DNA of 64,000 bases from Melitaea cinxia. Its lineage: Eukaryota > Arthropoda > Insecta > Lepidoptera > Nymphalidae. The translations under genes and the position numbers were made by a program. The DNA lies in assembly GCF_905220565.1 (NCBI RefSeq), contig NC_059403.1:1922001-1986000 (forward strand), read 5' to 3'. A model generated the notes under the pieces. It made no database searches and was not told the origin of the DNA. It saw only the letters and a list, made by a program, of their open reading frames with translations. Positions 63,521 to 64,000 of this stretch are shown here, piece by piece; the stretch's first letter is position 1, and each line of letters begins with the position of its first letter.

Positions 63521-64000
63521 TTAATTTTTCCTATGGTAGCACTCATTGTTGTTTGCTGTGTACTTGAATATTTTTCCATAAGTTCCAAGTATAAAGTTGC
63601 CAGAATTATCAAACGATATGGCTGTTACTTTTCCTGGAATATTTTTGACCAATTTCAACGAACCAGTGTCATTTTCGTGGATATACGTTAAAGTTTCACT
63701 TGCAACGAAAACAACTTCTTCATAAAAGGATATTTGTGCAAAACCTTTATAAGATACATTTCCAATGAATTGAGCTTTTGAGAGATTAGACTTTAACACA
63801 AAAAGTTTTTCATCTTTGATGTAGTAAAAATTATTTTTGTCATCAATCGCCATTTCATTAAGAGCCTCGAAACTTCTGAACCGAATTTTTTTATCACCTG
63901 CTAACAAGTACAATTCTTCAGTGTCATTAGGATTATCCGTAATATATTTATTTCCATCCTTGTCAATAAAAATCATGTTTAATTTGAAATCAGGATTTGA
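63521..64000 (-). CDS. Ommochrome-binding-protein-like, 3' exon (partial)
   Basis: The frame is open from the window edge (64000) to a stop at 63521, about 159 codons. The sequence has beta-propeller-like strands with Asp-rich turns (FIDKDGNKYITDN, MAIDDKNNFYYIKD, ISFDNSGNFILGTYG). Its length, repeats and ending resemble the C-terminal half of lepidopteran ommochrome-binding proteins, which carry pigment in haemolymph. The match is by pattern, not a confirmed alignment. A yellow-like or SMP30-like propeller is the alternative. The Met at 63976 is internal: the frame continues upstream (SNPDFKLN). The N-terminus and signal peptide lie outside the window. It is tail-to-tail with the zinc-finger gene. 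Confidence 0.7.
   Translation of the reverse strand, partial: SNPDFKLNMIFIDKDGNKYITDNPNDTEELYLLAGDKKIRFRSFEALNEMAIDDKNNFYYIKDEKLFVLKSNLSKAQFIGNVSYKGFAQISFYEEVVFVASETLTYIHENDTGSLKLVKNIPGKVTAISFDNSGNFILGTYGKIFKYTANNNECYHRKN

Noticed and set aside
1..64000. CRISPR arrays, prophage or bacterial operons
   Set aside because: No short direct repeats with regular unique spacers. All coding regions have spliceosomal introns or belong to eukaryotic transposons.

Overview
This window is AT-rich insect nuclear DNA, most likely from a moth or butterfly. Genes are split by short exons and long introns. The space between exons is packed with Helitrons ending in CTAG, hAT and Harbinger-type MITEs, tRNA-like SINEs and decayed non-LTR retrotransposons. 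The partial gene at the right edge resembles the ommochrome-binding proteins known from Lepidoptera. No bacterial, phage or CRISPR-like content was seen.

Layout from left to right. (1) 291-2082 minus: mitochondrial phosphatidylglycerophosphate synthase (PGS1), five exons rebuilt, 3' end outside the window. (2) 2507-3812: hAT-type element with an 8-bp target duplication. (3) 3949-11668 minus: complete six-exon isoaspartyl peptidase/L-asparaginase (ASRGL1 type, 313 aa). Its fourth intron holds a Helitron and a full-length Jockey-clade retrotransposon (5602-10138) on the same strand. (4) 11825-13180: decayed hAT element between two divergent genes. (5) 13581-23146 plus: complete 12-exon Smurf HECT ubiquitin ligase (799 aa; C2, three WW, HECT). 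(6) 23147-28437: repeat-filled intergenic DNA. (7) 28438-49705 plus: three-exon gene for a 170-aa two-TM protein, with introns of 14.4 and 6.3 kb full of repeats. (8) 49706-55706: intergenic, with a perfect 24-bp hairpin. (9) 55707-60294 minus: six-exon gene for a 280-aa proline-rich two-TM protein. (10) 61197-62708 plus: intronless ZC3H10-like triple CCCH zinc-finger gene, head-to-head with the previous gene. (11) 63521-64000 minus: 3' exon of an ommochrome-binding-protein-like gene.

The genes are not an operon or a pathway. PGS1 serves cardiolipin synthesis, ASRGL1 hydrolyses isoaspartyl peptides and asparagine, Smurf tags TGF-beta/BMP signalling proteins for degradation, and ZC3H10 relatives are RNA-binding proteins. 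Three head-to-head pairs occur or are likely: ASRGL1/Smurf, the 280-aa gene/ZC3H10, and the isolated PGS1 start facing the ASRGL1 3' end. Exons were joined by hand from open frames, GT/AG sites and phase agreement. No clearly new biological system was found. The most unusual items are the 1-kb inverted MITE pair, the perfect hairpin near 50.97 kb, the Helitron helicase relic with its terminus, and the two unrecognised small membrane-protein genes.
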